Virus record (IMG/VR): IMGVR_UViG_3300044675_004997
Location: 1 to 22,484 of that record
Length of the DNA: 22,484 nt
DNA from: a virus
Strand: one strand, 5' to 3'
The position numbers and the translations under genes were made by a program. Positions 8,325 to 15,088 of this stretch are shown one piece after another (within the stretch, counting starts at the first letter, position 1; every line of letters begins with the position of its first letter). The notes under the pieces were generated by a model, which ran no database searches, was not told where the DNA came from, and saw only the letters and a list, made by a program, of their open reading frames with translations.

Positions 8325-8415
8325 AAGTGTAAAGTTTATTTTCAAAAAATTACAATTTAATTTTATTTTTCATCGAATAAGTGTAATATTTGTAAAGAAA
8401 TGTAAATAATTGTAA
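8325..8415. promoter_or_regulatory. Divergent intergenic region with helically phased TGTAA boxes
   Basis: This AT-rich gap separates the minus-strand protease gene from the plus-strand gene at 8429. TGTAA occurs at 8382, 8391, 8401 and 8411, a spacing of 9, 10 and 10 bases, so the boxes lie on one face of the helix. A further TGTAA is at 8329 and its complement TTACA at 8350. AATATTTG at 8384-8391 is one base from the -7 consensus TAnnTTTG, but no TTG lies at the right distance upstream, so the promoter call is weak. Tandem TGTAAA/TTTACA boxes also occur near the promoters at 15089 and 19844. Confidence 0.45.
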
Positions 8416-8428
8416 GAACAGCAAAAGC

Positions 8429-8788
8429 ATGAATGGACAATTTCAGGAGGTGATTTATAACTTAAATGGCGGAATTGGCATAATTACCGTAGGTCTGGAT
8501 GAGGAAGAATTTATTGACAAAACAGTCATAACCGTTGGAGGCCAAATTCTTCACCCAAACCAACTTACAACGCTAAATGGTTACTTCAACGAACCGATAA
8601 GATATTGCGGATTACAAAAGGGGCAGGAAAATAAAATAATGGTTTTTCATAGTGGAGAGAATGTTGATTTGTTCGAAATCAAGAATTTTTATTATTGCGT
8701 GTACTGGATTAATGAAGACAGAATCGGCAATGTATATGCTCTTGGAAGTTTTAGAGACTTCCATTTTAAAAATGCACAGTGGAAATGA
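8429..8788 (+). CDS. Hypothetical protein, first gene of plus-strand island 1 (119 aa)
   Basis: I do not recognise this protein. It is 119 aa with no signal peptide or membrane segment, and has a predicted mostly beta pattern (GIGIITVGLDEEEF, TVITVGGQIL, FYYCVYWINEDRIGNVYALG). It opens a set of four tightly packed plus-strand genes that run antisense to the structural block. The start ATG follows the phased TGTAA boxes by 13 bases. Base composition is more AT-rich than the structural genes, suggesting cargo acquired separately. Confidence 0.7.
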   Translation: MNGQFQEVIYNLNGGIGIITVGLDEEEFIDKTVITVGGQILHPNQLTTLNGYFNEPIRYCGLQKGQENKIMVFHSGENVDLFEIKNFYYCVYWINEDRIGNVYALGSFRDFHFKNAQWK

Positions 8789-8807
8789 AATTTAAAAAGA
8801 AACAACA

Positions 8808-9182
8808 ATGAAAGAAACAATTAAAGCAAACGATTTAAGGATTGGGAATTTAGTAAGGAATAATCTAAGCGGAGAAATTCTTAAGGCTTGCGATGTTTTA
8901 TGTGACGGAATAAATACAGATAAAATTGAAGGATTAAATTATGGTTTTATTGAACCAATCCCACTAACAGAAGAATGGTTGTTGAAGTTTGGTTTTAAAG
9001 AGATTATAGTAGATAGTTGGTATTCAAAACTTGCTGAAAATAAAAATACAATTAATATTTCAAAAAGCGGTTTAGTAGCAATAAATGATGATAAACCTAT
9101 TAGAGCAATAGAATACGTTAACCAACTTCAAAACATTTACTTTGCATTAACTGGAGAAGAATTAACTATAAAAGAACAATGA
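8808..9182 (+). CDS. Conserved Bacteroidota phage protein of unknown function (124 aa)
   Basis: This protein has the layout of a family that recurs in Bacteroidota prophages: an N-terminal NDLRIGNLV motif, a middle EPIPLTEEWLLKFGF motif near residue 50, and a C-terminal YVNQLQNIYFALTGEELTIK motif. I know these motifs as common in hypothetical phage proteins but no function is known to me. It is soluble, without membrane segments. Its stop overlaps the next ATG by 4 bases. Confidence 0.8.
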   Translation: MKETIKANDLRIGNLVRNNLSGEILKACDVLCDGINTDKIEGLNYGFIEPIPLTEEWLLKFGFKEIIVDSWYSKLAENKNTINISKSGLVAINDDKPIRAIEYVNQLQNIYFALTGEELTIKEQ

Positions 9183-9367
9183 ACGAAAACCAAGAAATTA
9201 CCGCAACAATGGCATCAACGGTGCTGAATATGCAATACATGAAGGCATACAGAAGAATTTGCAAGCTGCGAGCCAGAAAAGGCCTTACAGAACGAAAACC
9301 CACCGTTGGTGAATTCTGTAATTTTTATAAATACGATTTGAATATATTCTTAAATGCTAAATTATGA
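9179..9367 (+). CDS. Small basic hypothetical protein, possibly DNA-binding (62 aa)
   Basis: A 62-aa protein with a basic helix YMKAYRRICKLRARKGLTER and a C-terminal TVGEFCNFYKYDLNIFLNAK. The pattern resembles small Bacteroidota phage proteins with a helix-turn-helix-like core followed by 'VxEFCxYxxxD'. No function is assigned. Both ends overlap neighbours by ATGA, so it is surely part of the island operon. Confidence 0.65.
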   Translation: MNENQEITATMASTVLNMQYMKAYRRICKLRARKGLTERKPTVGEFCNFYKYDLNIFLNAKL

Positions 9368-9486
9368 CAAACGAAGAAATTAAGGAAAAGTACGGCATTG
9401 AGCCAATAATGAAAGAAATGTGGGTGTGGGATAATGAGCCAGAAAAAGCATTTTTTTCAAAAGAGAAACAACCATGGATGAAATGA
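9364..9486 (+). CDS. Small hypothetical protein (40 aa), last gene of island 1
   Basis: ATG at 9364 overlaps the previous stop as ATGA and the frame ends TGA at 9484-9486. The 40-aa product starts MTNEEIKEKYGIEPIMKEMW and contains WVWDNEPEKAFFSKEK. The pattern 'MWVWDxExEKAxx' resembles the first part of short Bacteroidota phage proteins of unknown function. It ends 6 bases from the convergent minor head protein gene, with no terminator between them. Confidence 0.6.
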   Translation: MTNEEIKEKYGIEPIMKEMWVWDNEPEKAFFSKEKQPWMK

Positions 9487-9492
9487 TAACAC

Positions 9493-10293
9493 TTATAATA
9501 CACCTTTCCAAATCCCAATTTCCTTCAAAACGTCTTCCGTAGCGTAGGTATGTTTACAACGGCAATTGATGACTTCACTCGCTCCGCCTGATGGGTCGCC
9601 CGGGTGTTTCATCATTTTGCCGTTTACGTTGAATTTATCAGACTTAGGCACATACTTTCGATTCAAGGCAGCGTGCGTGTCTCGGTAATCCCTGCTAAGG
9701 TTATGATACCAGACTTTAAACATCGGCTTTCCAATGTTCAATTCTATCTGATTTCCTGCAAATTCAGTCCCCAAAGCTGCGGCATGGGTCATCTCTGTAC
9801 GTGCTATTCTTAACGCCCTGTGCCTTACCAATGTCAAGCGTTTTGACACAAACAAACTTGCTATTTGTCTTGGTGCCAAAATACCGCCTGCAGCTTCCGC
9901 CAATAATTCCCGATAAAGCATTTTGGTTCGCTCCGTTACCTGAGTTATTCGTTTGGTGATTTCGGCATTTTGTAGAGCCGTTAAAATGTACTGTTGCCAA
10001 ATAGCATCGAAAAAATCAAAGCCTGACCGCTTGGTTTGTTTTTCATAAAATTCAAATTCTTTCTGGGCTACATACAAACCGCCTTTGGTGTACATTTCCT
10101 CATACATCATCGCCACGTCCGAAACTCTTATTTGGTCAATGGCAGCTTCGGCACCACGCAAACCCGAATTTTTATATCCAGCTTCAAATGCAAAATGAAC
10201 ACGTTTGAGGTAAGCAGTTACCAGGGTGTTTGCTTTTCGTTCTGCAATGTTCCTGATGCGTTCGGTTCGGGCTTGATGTTGTTCTACTGTCAT
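9493..10293 (-). CDS. Minor head protein (SPP1 gp7 / Mu gpF-like)
   Basis: A 266-aa phage head morphogenesis protein. The C-terminal Mu-F domain is clear: RIARTEMTHA at residues 162-171, RDTHAALNRKYVP at 204-216, and a final HPGDPSGGASEVINCRC at 230-246. The N-terminal part is helical and charged. These proteins go into the head near the portal, sometimes with DNA ejection or packaging roles. Its start overlaps the portal gene by 4 bases (ATGA). It is the last gene of the middle structural block and meets the plus-strand island head-on. Confidence 0.9.
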   Translation of the reverse strand: MTVEQHQARTERIRNIAERKANTLVTAYLKRVHFAFEAGYKNSGLRGAEAAIDQIRVSDVAMMYEEMYTKGGLYVAQKEFEFYEKQTKRSGFDFFDAIWQQYILTALQNAEITKRITQVTERTKMLYRELLAEAAGGILAPRQIASLFVSKRLTLVRHRALRIARTEMTHAAALGTEFAGNQIELNIGKPMFKVWYHNLSRDYRDTHAALNRKYVPKSDKFNVNGKMMKHPGDPSGGASEVINCRCKHTYATEDVLKEIGIWKGVL

Positions 10294-11618
10294 AGGTTTT
10301 CATCAAAGTTCAAAGGCTCAATATTCGATTCCCAATATTTCTGTGGTGTATTGGCTCTTTCGTCTTCCAATTTCTCAAAATCGTTCCATGAGCGTTTTTC
10401 ATTATCAGATATAAAGTCAACTTTGGCCAACCGTTCCATGTCGGCAATAACATCGGGATTCAGTTCCTCATAAGAATCGTAATCAAATCCAAATTCATAA
10501 CCAAAGTAAGGTTTGATTATTCGTTCGTTCATAGTTTCTTCAAATTGATTGAGCAACGGAAAAACACCGTTTCTTAGAGCATCTTTTTTGTCCTCCTTTA
10601 GATTGTTATATGTACCGCCTGATGTGTCGTTGTACACCACCCGAACAGGCAAATGAAAGACACCAGCAACTATTTCCTTAATGGCTTTTTTTGATTCTAT
10701 GACGTTTGCATCCTTCAAAGCCGAAGCGAGATTGATATGTTCTAAGGCATAAGGCACAAAAACGGCTTGGTGGCGGTCTTTTTTCCTTAAACCCGAAAAT
10801 ATATCATTCATAATTTTCTGAAAGAAACCTTTATCACCGGCTGCTGACTGTTGGGCTTCTGGGTCTTTTGGTGAAAGTATATGGGCAGAATCTCCCGTTT
10901 TAAAGGCCGTATATTCTCTGGCCACCGCTTCAATGTAGGTCAATATTTCCGAATATGCAATTTTGACCTTTGAATTACCGTACAGGTGTGTTCCCATGCG
11001 GTCGTATTTTGTCGAAAAAGTCCTGATTGGAAAACAAAACTTCGGATCAAGTTTGATTTGATAGTTCCCTTTGAACTTGTAAGACAATATCGGGTTCTTA
11101 GGACTTCCACCCTCGATGTCTATTTCATGTGTTGGTGCTGAATTTAGGTCTATAATGCCTTTGTTTGTAGTGTTGGCGTAAAGCATTGACCAGCCAACGG
11201 TTTGATTGAACACCACCAACGAATGCAGCATTTCACCGAACGTCTGAAAATCATTTGGACGTGTTAGGATTCGTTTGAGCCTTAACAGTTCGTCACCGTC
11301 ACCAAGGCCGATATCTTCCAAGTAAATCTCGTCTATGCCTTTTGTTTTAGCATCCTTGTACTGTTTGTACTCATAGGAATCTTTCCACATACCGGCCATT
11401 TTCCGCATTTCCTTTTCTGCTCCCCGGTCTTTGGTTTTAAAGATCATGGGTTTGGCTTGGCTTGCTTTCATTGCCAAGAAATCAACGGCAGTATAAACCA
11501 AGGCATTGGTATTGAACAAATCGACATACTTGTAAATCGGCTCATTTAGCGGAATTGCTATGTTTCGGACATACTCAAAGATTCCGTTTTGTAACGGATT
11601 GGAAGACAACTCTTTCAT
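10290..11618 (-). CDS. Portal protein (HK97 family)
   Basis: A 442-aa portal protein, the dodecameric ring for DNA entry. Support comes from order (after TerL, before the minor head protein), length, and typical stretches: FNTNALVYTAVDFLAMKASQ near residue 35, LTRPNDFQTFGEMLHSLV near 116, and a C-terminal half with AGVFHLPVRVVYNDTSGGTY, LKEDKKDALRNGVFPLLNQF and NERIIKPYFGYEFGFDYD. No truncation is seen. It starts the middle structural block, and the leader upstream (11619-11779) must hold its promoter, though I could not find a full minus-strand consensus there. Confidence 0.92.
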   Translation of the reverse strand: MKELSSNPLQNGIFEYVRNIAIPLNEPIYKYVDLFNTNALVYTAVDFLAMKASQAKPMIFKTKDRGAEKEMRKMAGMWKDSYEYKQYKDAKTKGIDEIYLEDIGLGDGDELLRLKRILTRPNDFQTFGEMLHSLVVFNQTVGWSMLYANTTNKGIIDLNSAPTHEIDIEGGSPKNPILSYKFKGNYQIKLDPKFCFPIRTFSTKYDRMGTHLYGNSKVKIAYSEILTYIEAVAREYTAFKTGDSAHILSPKDPEAQQSAAGDKGFFQKIMNDIFSGLRKKDRHQAVFVPYALEHINLASALKDANVIESKKAIKEIVAGVFHLPVRVVYNDTSGGTYNNLKEDKKDALRNGVFPLLNQFEETMNERIIKPYFGYEFGFDYDSYEELNPDVIADMERLAKVDFISDNEKRSWNDFEKLEDERANTPQKYWESNIEPLNFDENL

Positions 11619-11720
11619 TCTGTTGAATTAATGAAAGGCAGGAAGTATGATTTGGCGATGTAAAAGTATGTATTTTTTTTTAATGTGTGCAAAAACAAAC
11701 AATAAATTGTACTTTTTTAC

Positions 11721-11746
11721 AGATTCTTGTATTTTTTAAAGAATCT
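11721..11746. repeat. 8-bp inverted repeat in portal / island 2 divergent region
   Basis: AGATTCTT at 11721-11728 and AAGAATCT at 11739-11746 form a perfect 8-bp inverted repeat with a 10-base AT-rich spacer. It lies about 100 bases upstream of the portal ATG and 35 bases upstream of the plus-strand promoter. It could be an operator shared by both directions or a hairpin in the portal leader. No T-run suited to a terminator follows on either strand. Confidence 0.45.
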
Positions 11747-11779
11747 TTGATAAAATGTTAAATTATTATTGATTTTGTA

Positions 11780-11809
11780 TTGACATAATCAAATTATGTA
11801 TTATCTTTA
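11780..11809 (+). promoter_or_regulatory. Bacteroidota-type promoter with inverted repeat in the spacer
   Basis: TTG at 11780-11782, a 19-base spacer and TATCTTTA at 11802-11809 fit the Bacteroidota promoter (TTG, 17-23 nt, TAnnTTTG) with one mismatch at the last base. The spacer holds a perfect 7-bp inverted repeat, ACATAAT at 11783-11789 and ATTATGT at 11793-11799 with a 3-base centre, a likely repressor site. Transcription would begin near 11816, so the ATG at 11796 cannot be the start and ATG 11844 is preferred. Confidence 0.6.
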
Positions 11810-11843
11810 TATCATCAAACAAGGACATTTAAACAGTAAGACA

Positions 11844-12182
11844 ATGACAATTCAAGAAATAATAAAATTAACAGAGGAGAAAGTTCAAAACGTCATTAAT
11901 GGCGTTGCTTCACAATATTTCACATTTGAGCATCCAGAAACAGAAGAAACTTGGACAATAAGAGTTTCTAATCACAACGCAAATCCTCAAAGAGTTGATG
12001 ATAACACGGTTTCTTTTGTTGTTAACGTTCCTGAGACTGATTCAGAAGAGGAAAGTTCATCATGGAGCATTAATAAGAAAAATTTTAAGTCTATTCCAAA
12101 TCAGTTTTTTTTGAATGAAAATGGGGATTTTGAAGAGCAATTTTGCGACATTGAGGAGTGCTTAGAATATGTTTTATTTTAA
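11844..12182 (+). CDS. Acidic hypothetical protein, first gene of plus-strand island 2 (112 aa)
   Basis: I do not recognise this protein. With ATG 11844 it is 112 aa, starting MTIQEIIKLTEEKVQNVING. It is acidic, with a clear Glu/Asp/Ser-rich centre (VPETDSEEESSSWSIN) and an acidic end (FEEQFCDIEECLEYVLF). No membrane segment is seen. A frame start at 11796 would add 16 residues but lies within the predicted promoter. Small acidic phage proteins sometimes act as DNA mimics or inhibitors; nothing here proves that. Confidence 0.7.
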   Translation: MTIQEIIKLTEEKVQNVINGVASQYFTFEHPETEETWTIRVSNHNANPQRVDDNTVSFVVNVPETDSEEESSSWSINKKNFKSIPNQFFLNENGDFEEQFCDIEECLEYVLF

Positions 12183-12200
12183 ATTATTAAACGATAAAAA

Positions 12201-12428
12201 ATGCAAAAAGACATTCAAGGCTTATACTACCAAGGAGGATTAGTGGCCATAACTTATTCAGAATCTATTAAAATAATCTTTGATTTAGATGCAATTCCAA
12301 AAAGGTTTTGTGTTGATGAGGACCATCCAGCGATTGGATTTTCAATAGTTGACATAAACGGAATTCAACACATTTACGAATTAAACAACAGGAAATTTTA
12401 TAGTGAACTAATGAAATTGGAAGACTAA
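12201..12428 (+). CDS. Hypothetical protein, island 2 (75 aa)
   Basis: A 75-aa protein, MQKDIQGLYYQGGLVAITYS, with alternating hydrophobic residues typical of beta strands (SIKIIFDLDAIP, IGFSIVDINGIQHIYEL). I recognise no family. It lies 18 bases after the acidic protein gene, and its stop overlaps the next start as TAATG, so the three genes form one operon. Confidence 0.65.
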   Translation: MQKDIQGLYYQGGLVAITYSESIKIIFDLDAIPKRFCVDEDHPAIGFSIVDINGIQHIYELNNRKFYSELMKLED

Positions 12429-12625
12429 TGGAAAAAAAACCTAAAGGAGGCAAACGAGAAGGTGCAGGTAGAAAGCCCAAAAGTGGCGAATACGTGCAGT
12501 TTAGACCATCGGTCGAAGTCTGGAACATTCTCAAAGAAAAAACCAATAGGACGGCGTTTATTGAGGAATCAATAATTAAATGGGAATTACACAACCAAGC
12601 GGTTGAAGAAATTCTGAAAAGCTAA
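12428..12625 (+). CDS. Small basic protein with GGKREGAGRKP N-terminus (65 aa)
   Basis: The N-terminus GGKREGAGRKPKSG is a Lys/Arg/Gly tail often found on small Bacteroidota phage and plasmid proteins with a ribbon-helix-helix or similar DNA-binding core. The core here (YVQFRPSVEVWNILKEKT, then TAFIEESIIKWELHN) fits a short strand followed by two helices, as in ribbon-helix-helix repressors. It is a good candidate for the autoregulator of this island, acting at the inverted repeat 11783-11799 (inference). Confidence 0.65.
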   Translation: MEKKPKGGKREGAGRKPKSGEYVQFRPSVEVWNILKEKTNRTAFIEESIIKWELHNQAVEEILKS

Positions 12626-12658
12626 AACCAAATATTATTCGGGAGTGAAAAGAAACCA

Positions 12659-12697
12659 AATAATGTTCTGTAATTAATTGTAATGCAGAACATTATT
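12659..12697. terminator. Perfect 12-bp hairpin between convergent genes
   Basis: AATAATGTTCTG at 12659-12670 pairs perfectly with CAGAACATTATT at 12686-12697 around a 15-base loop. It lies between the last island 2 gene and the TerL stop codon (12693-12695), which it overlaps. The convergent position suggests a bidirectional terminator, but no long T-run follows, so a different role such as mRNA end protection is possible. Confidence 0.5.
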
Positions 12698-13886
12698 CTG
12701 TTATAACGTACCATTCGAATTTCTTTTTGGTGGCCAAACTTTCTGCGGCATACCTAATGGCATCAATGCAATGATTGTAAGAATCAATCGGCTTGTTTAA
12801 TGTCCTACCCTCTTTGTCTTTATCCCATGAATAGTTTCGGAGTTCTTTTATCAGGTTTGTACTTCTGGAGGTTACAAGTATGTCAAACTGTTGGAGTGTA
12901 TCAATACCGAAATTGATTGAATCACGGCCTTTTAATGCTCCTTTGATTCGTACACCACCCCTTTTGATTTCTTCAATACTTTTAGGCTCTGCACTATCGG
13001 CAATGATGTAAGTAAACCCATCTGTGGTTTCTTTGGCTTTCCTGACAATATCAGCGTTAACCATTCCGGTCTGATAACATAATTCGTCAAGAATCAACTT
13101 ACCATTCCATTTCCCTAAATAAATAATGGTGGTTGGGTCGTTGGTATATCCAAAATCAAGGCCATAATTGACTATCTCGGCTTCTTTTGGTATGGTGTCA
13201 ATGATTGACCAATTAGAGAAAATAACGCCCTCAAGACTTCCAATTTCACCAAGGCCATATACATTGTACCAGTTTTCCCAAAACTTTGAAGTCTTGGCTT
13301 TTTCTTTAGCTTTTAGGATAAAATCAACGGCTGATTGTGGACACGCTTCGTTGTGGGTGTAATTGATTACGAGAAAATCAACATCCGAATCACCTTTTAA
13401 CTCTTCGTGAAACCAAAATGGGCTTGTCGGGTTCCAATCCATCCAAACGTCTTGCTTGGTTCTTGATGCAAGTTCATTGTATGCATGAAGTGTCATGTTG
13501 TTGGCTTCATTCATGTACAATATATCACGCCTTGCACCCCTTAATTTAGCGTCATTGTCTGCTGAAAAAAACTCAACCGATGATCCGTTGGCAAACCTAT
13601 AAATACTGTCTGTACTGTGCCATGCTGAATTATTCCACCGCTTGGTCTTAATCATTATTTTTTTAAAGTCTTTCATTGCACCCCTTTTAAGGTGCGGAAC
13701 TGATTCAGCTACAACTGAAACTTCAAGACCAGGGTTTTTTATGGCCTTGTTGATTAATATTGGTAGAATGCCGAACGTCTTGCCTGCTGATGTGCCACCC
13801 TGAATGCCTTTGATACGCTTTTCAAGTGCCAACATCATGTTTATAGCCGTTGTTCTTCTGAATGGCTCTGTCTCATTAGTTTGCAT
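12693..13886 (-). CDS. terL: Terminase large subunit
   Basis: A 397-aa packaging motor with ATPase and nuclease domains. Walker A is GGTSAGKT at residues 30-37. Walker B and the catalytic acid are in DILYMNEAN (Glu127). A coupling motif WNPTSPFWFH follows at 151. The C-terminal RNase H-like nuclease shows YGLDFGYTNDP (Asp244), IIADSAEPKS (Asp297) and HCIDAIRYA (Asp375), the metal-binding acids expected. It overlaps the small subunit gene by 11 bases. Length is normal for compact Terminase_3/6-type subunits. Confidence 0.95.
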   Translation of the reverse strand: MQTNETEPFRRTTAINMMLALEKRIKGIQGGTSAGKTFGILPILINKAIKNPGLEVSVVAESVPHLKRGAMKDFKKIMIKTKRWNNSAWHSTDSIYRFANGSSVEFFSADNDAKLRGARRDILYMNEANNMTLHAYNELASRTKQDVWMDWNPTSPFWFHEELKGDSDVDFLVINYTHNEACPQSAVDFILKAKEKAKTSKFWENWYNVYGLGEIGSLEGVIFSNWSIIDTIPKEAEIVNYGLDFGYTNDPTTIIYLGKWNGKLILDELCYQTGMVNADIVRKAKETTDGFTYIIADSAEPKSIEEIKRGGVRIKGALKGRDSINFGIDTLQQFDILVTSRSTNLIKELRNYSWDKDKEGRTLNKPIDSYNHCIDAIRYAAESLATKKKFEWYVITE

Positions 13887-14250
13887 CTGGGAATAATGGT
13901 TGTTCTTCGATAATCTTTAATTCCTCCCTTGCTTTACCGAATAAATAATCTCTCATGTCAATCAATGCCTTTCCTCTGCTTTGTGGTTCTGTCATTTCTT
14001 GAATGATTAATCTAATTGCCAATGGCTGGGTTTCATCTTCTGCAAGTTCCGAAATCTTGGCTTCATCAATAGAAAACAATAATGAATAGGCTTCCATAAG
14101 TTGACCCTTAGTTAATGGCTCATAGCCTTCTTTCTTCAATGTTTCATTCATTAACGAAAAAGACTTTTTTGGCCTTCCGTTTGGGTTGTTTGTTTCCCCT
14201 TTTTCGGGTCGAAGCAACATTCCTCCATGTGGTTGTTTCTCTTCTTTCAT
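13876..14250 (-). CDS. terS: Terminase small subunit-like protein
   Basis: A 124-aa protein just upstream of and overlapping terL. The N-terminal NNPNGRPKKSFS motif is a basic patch found in many small terminase-like proteins (DNA recognition). The rest is helical: TLKKEGYEPLTKGQLMEAYS, AEDETQPLAIRLIIQEM and SRGKALIDMRDYLFGKAREE. Its role would be to recognise the packaging site and pass DNA to TerL. The assignment rests mainly on position, the basic N-terminus and helical content. Confidence 0.8.
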   Translation of the reverse strand: MKEEKQPHGGMLLRPEKGETNNPNGRPKKSFSLMNETLKKEGYEPLTKGQLMEAYSLLFSIDEAKISELAEDETQPLAIRLIIQEMTEPQSRGKALIDMRDYLFGKAREELKIIEEQPLFPDAN

Positions 14251-14271
14251 ACCGTTGTTATTCCGATGTTA

Positions 14272-14394
14272 TTAAAAAGGAACACTAACTGCTCTTCCAG
14301 TTCGTGAATCTCTTAGTGGTGTTCTTCTTGCTGCTGCGGTTGGTTTTAATTTCCCTCCACGATTCCCGCCTTTTCCGTTGCTACCGTTTGCCAT
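14272..14394 (-). CDS. Tiny basic protein (40 aa) overlapping the PLD-like gene
   Basis: ATG at 14394 opens a 40-codon frame ending TAA at 14272-14274. The protein, from MANGSNGKGGNRGGKLKPTA to RTPLRDSRTGRAVSVPF, is strongly basic and Gly-rich, like a nucleic-acid-binding peptide. Its first 49 bases overlap the end of the PLD-like gene in another frame, and 21 bases follow before terS. 'RDSRTGRxV' resembles the C-terminal tail of small Bacteroidota proteins. It may be real, but the bias in composition could also come from the overlapping frame. Confidence 0.45.
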   Translation of the reverse strand: MANGSNGKGGNRGGKLKPTAAARRTPLRDSRTGRAVSVPF

Positions 14395-15047
14395 AATTTT
14401 GACCCTCTAATGGATTTTTTAATTGTTTTATACTTATCTACAATGTTTGTCTGAAACTCATAATTGAAATCATAAAGACTTTCATTTTCTTCAATTACAA
14501 ATTGTTCGATGTTAGAACTTGTTCTGAGGTTTGCACTTCCATGTATTACGATTTTCTTACCACATTCGGTTTCTATAATACAAAGTTTACAATGTGTTCC
14601 GGCTGCTGCTAATTGGAATTTATTATCAATATCAAGTTTTTCGTATATGTAAGGAATCAGAAAACTTCTTTCATGTGAGAAAAAGAAATCTGAAACTATC
14701 AAATCAAGGCTTTGCACGAAATCACCGTTAATTAGGTTTGCGAGTGAATCAACATTGTTTTGATTCATTGAAAGTGTTGAAATAATAATTTTTTTGCAAT
14801 TCCAATTATTTTCAACAATTAACGCTTCGATAAAATCTCCAAAGAAAAATGAACCGTCTATAACTACAAAGTATCTTGATTTTTTATTGATTTTGATGTC
14901 TTTTGCTAATTTCTCAGCATTTCTATATTTGAGATACATTTCTTCAATTTCAATGGCTTGAGGTGGATTAATGTATCTGGTCGAAAACTTATTGTTAAGT
15001 TTTATGTCAATAGAAATCTTCCTTAACTCGATTGGATTATTTAACAT
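14346..15047 (-). CDS. Phospholipase D-like (HKD) nuclease-type protein
   Basis: A 233-aa protein with one HKD-type active site in the C-terminal half: H152-x-K154 in GTHCKLCIIE, followed by IVIHGSANLRTSSNIEQF (residues 166-183), where GSxN is the second signature of the PLD superfamily. The Asp of HxKxxxxD is replaced by Glu159 or lies further on. N-terminal strands such as FVVIDGSFFFGDF and LDLIVSDFFF fit the PLD fold. Single-motif PLD proteins are often dimeric nucleases. The gene is next to terS and outside the normal structural set, with its own promoter (15089-15120). A role in packaging, DNA processing or inter-phage competition is possible but unproven. Confidence 0.75.
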   Translation of the reverse strand: MLNNPIELRKISIDIKLNNKFSTRYINPPQAIEIEEMYLKYRNAEKLAKDIKINKKSRYFVVIDGSFFFGDFIEALIVENNWNCKKIIISTLSMNQNNVDSLANLINGDFVQSLDLIVSDFFFSHERSFLIPYIYEKLDIDNKFQLAAAGTHCKLCIIETECGKKIVIHGSANLRTSSNIEQFVIEENESLYDFNYEFQTNIVDKYKTIKKSIRGSKLWQTVATEKAGIVEGN

Positions 15048-15060
15048 AGATAATTTATTC

Positions 15061-15080
15061 TTATGTAAAATTATGTAAAA
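15061..15080 (-). repeat. Tandem TTTACATAA boxes in the PLD gene leader
   Basis: TTATGTAAAA occurs twice in a row on the plus strand (15061-15070 and 15071-15080), reading TTTTACATAA twice on the minus strand. The boxes lie between the predicted start site near 15083 and the ATG at 15047. The 10-bp period puts them on one face of the helix, as expected for a repressor site. A related pair follows the promoter at 19844. Confidence 0.5.
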
Positions 15081-15088
15081 TAACGAAA

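Noticed and set aside
8382-8415. CRISPR-like or replication iteron array
   Set aside because: The repeat unit is only five bases, far too short for CRISPR, and there is no replication initiator gene near it.
10036-10473. Plus-strand frame across the minor head and portal genes
   Set aside because: It is antisense to two recognisable virion genes and shows Phe/Ser-rich shadow composition.
11796-11843. Start of the first island 2 gene at ATG 11796
   Set aside because: It lies within the predicted promoter spacer, upstream of the expected transcription start near 11816.
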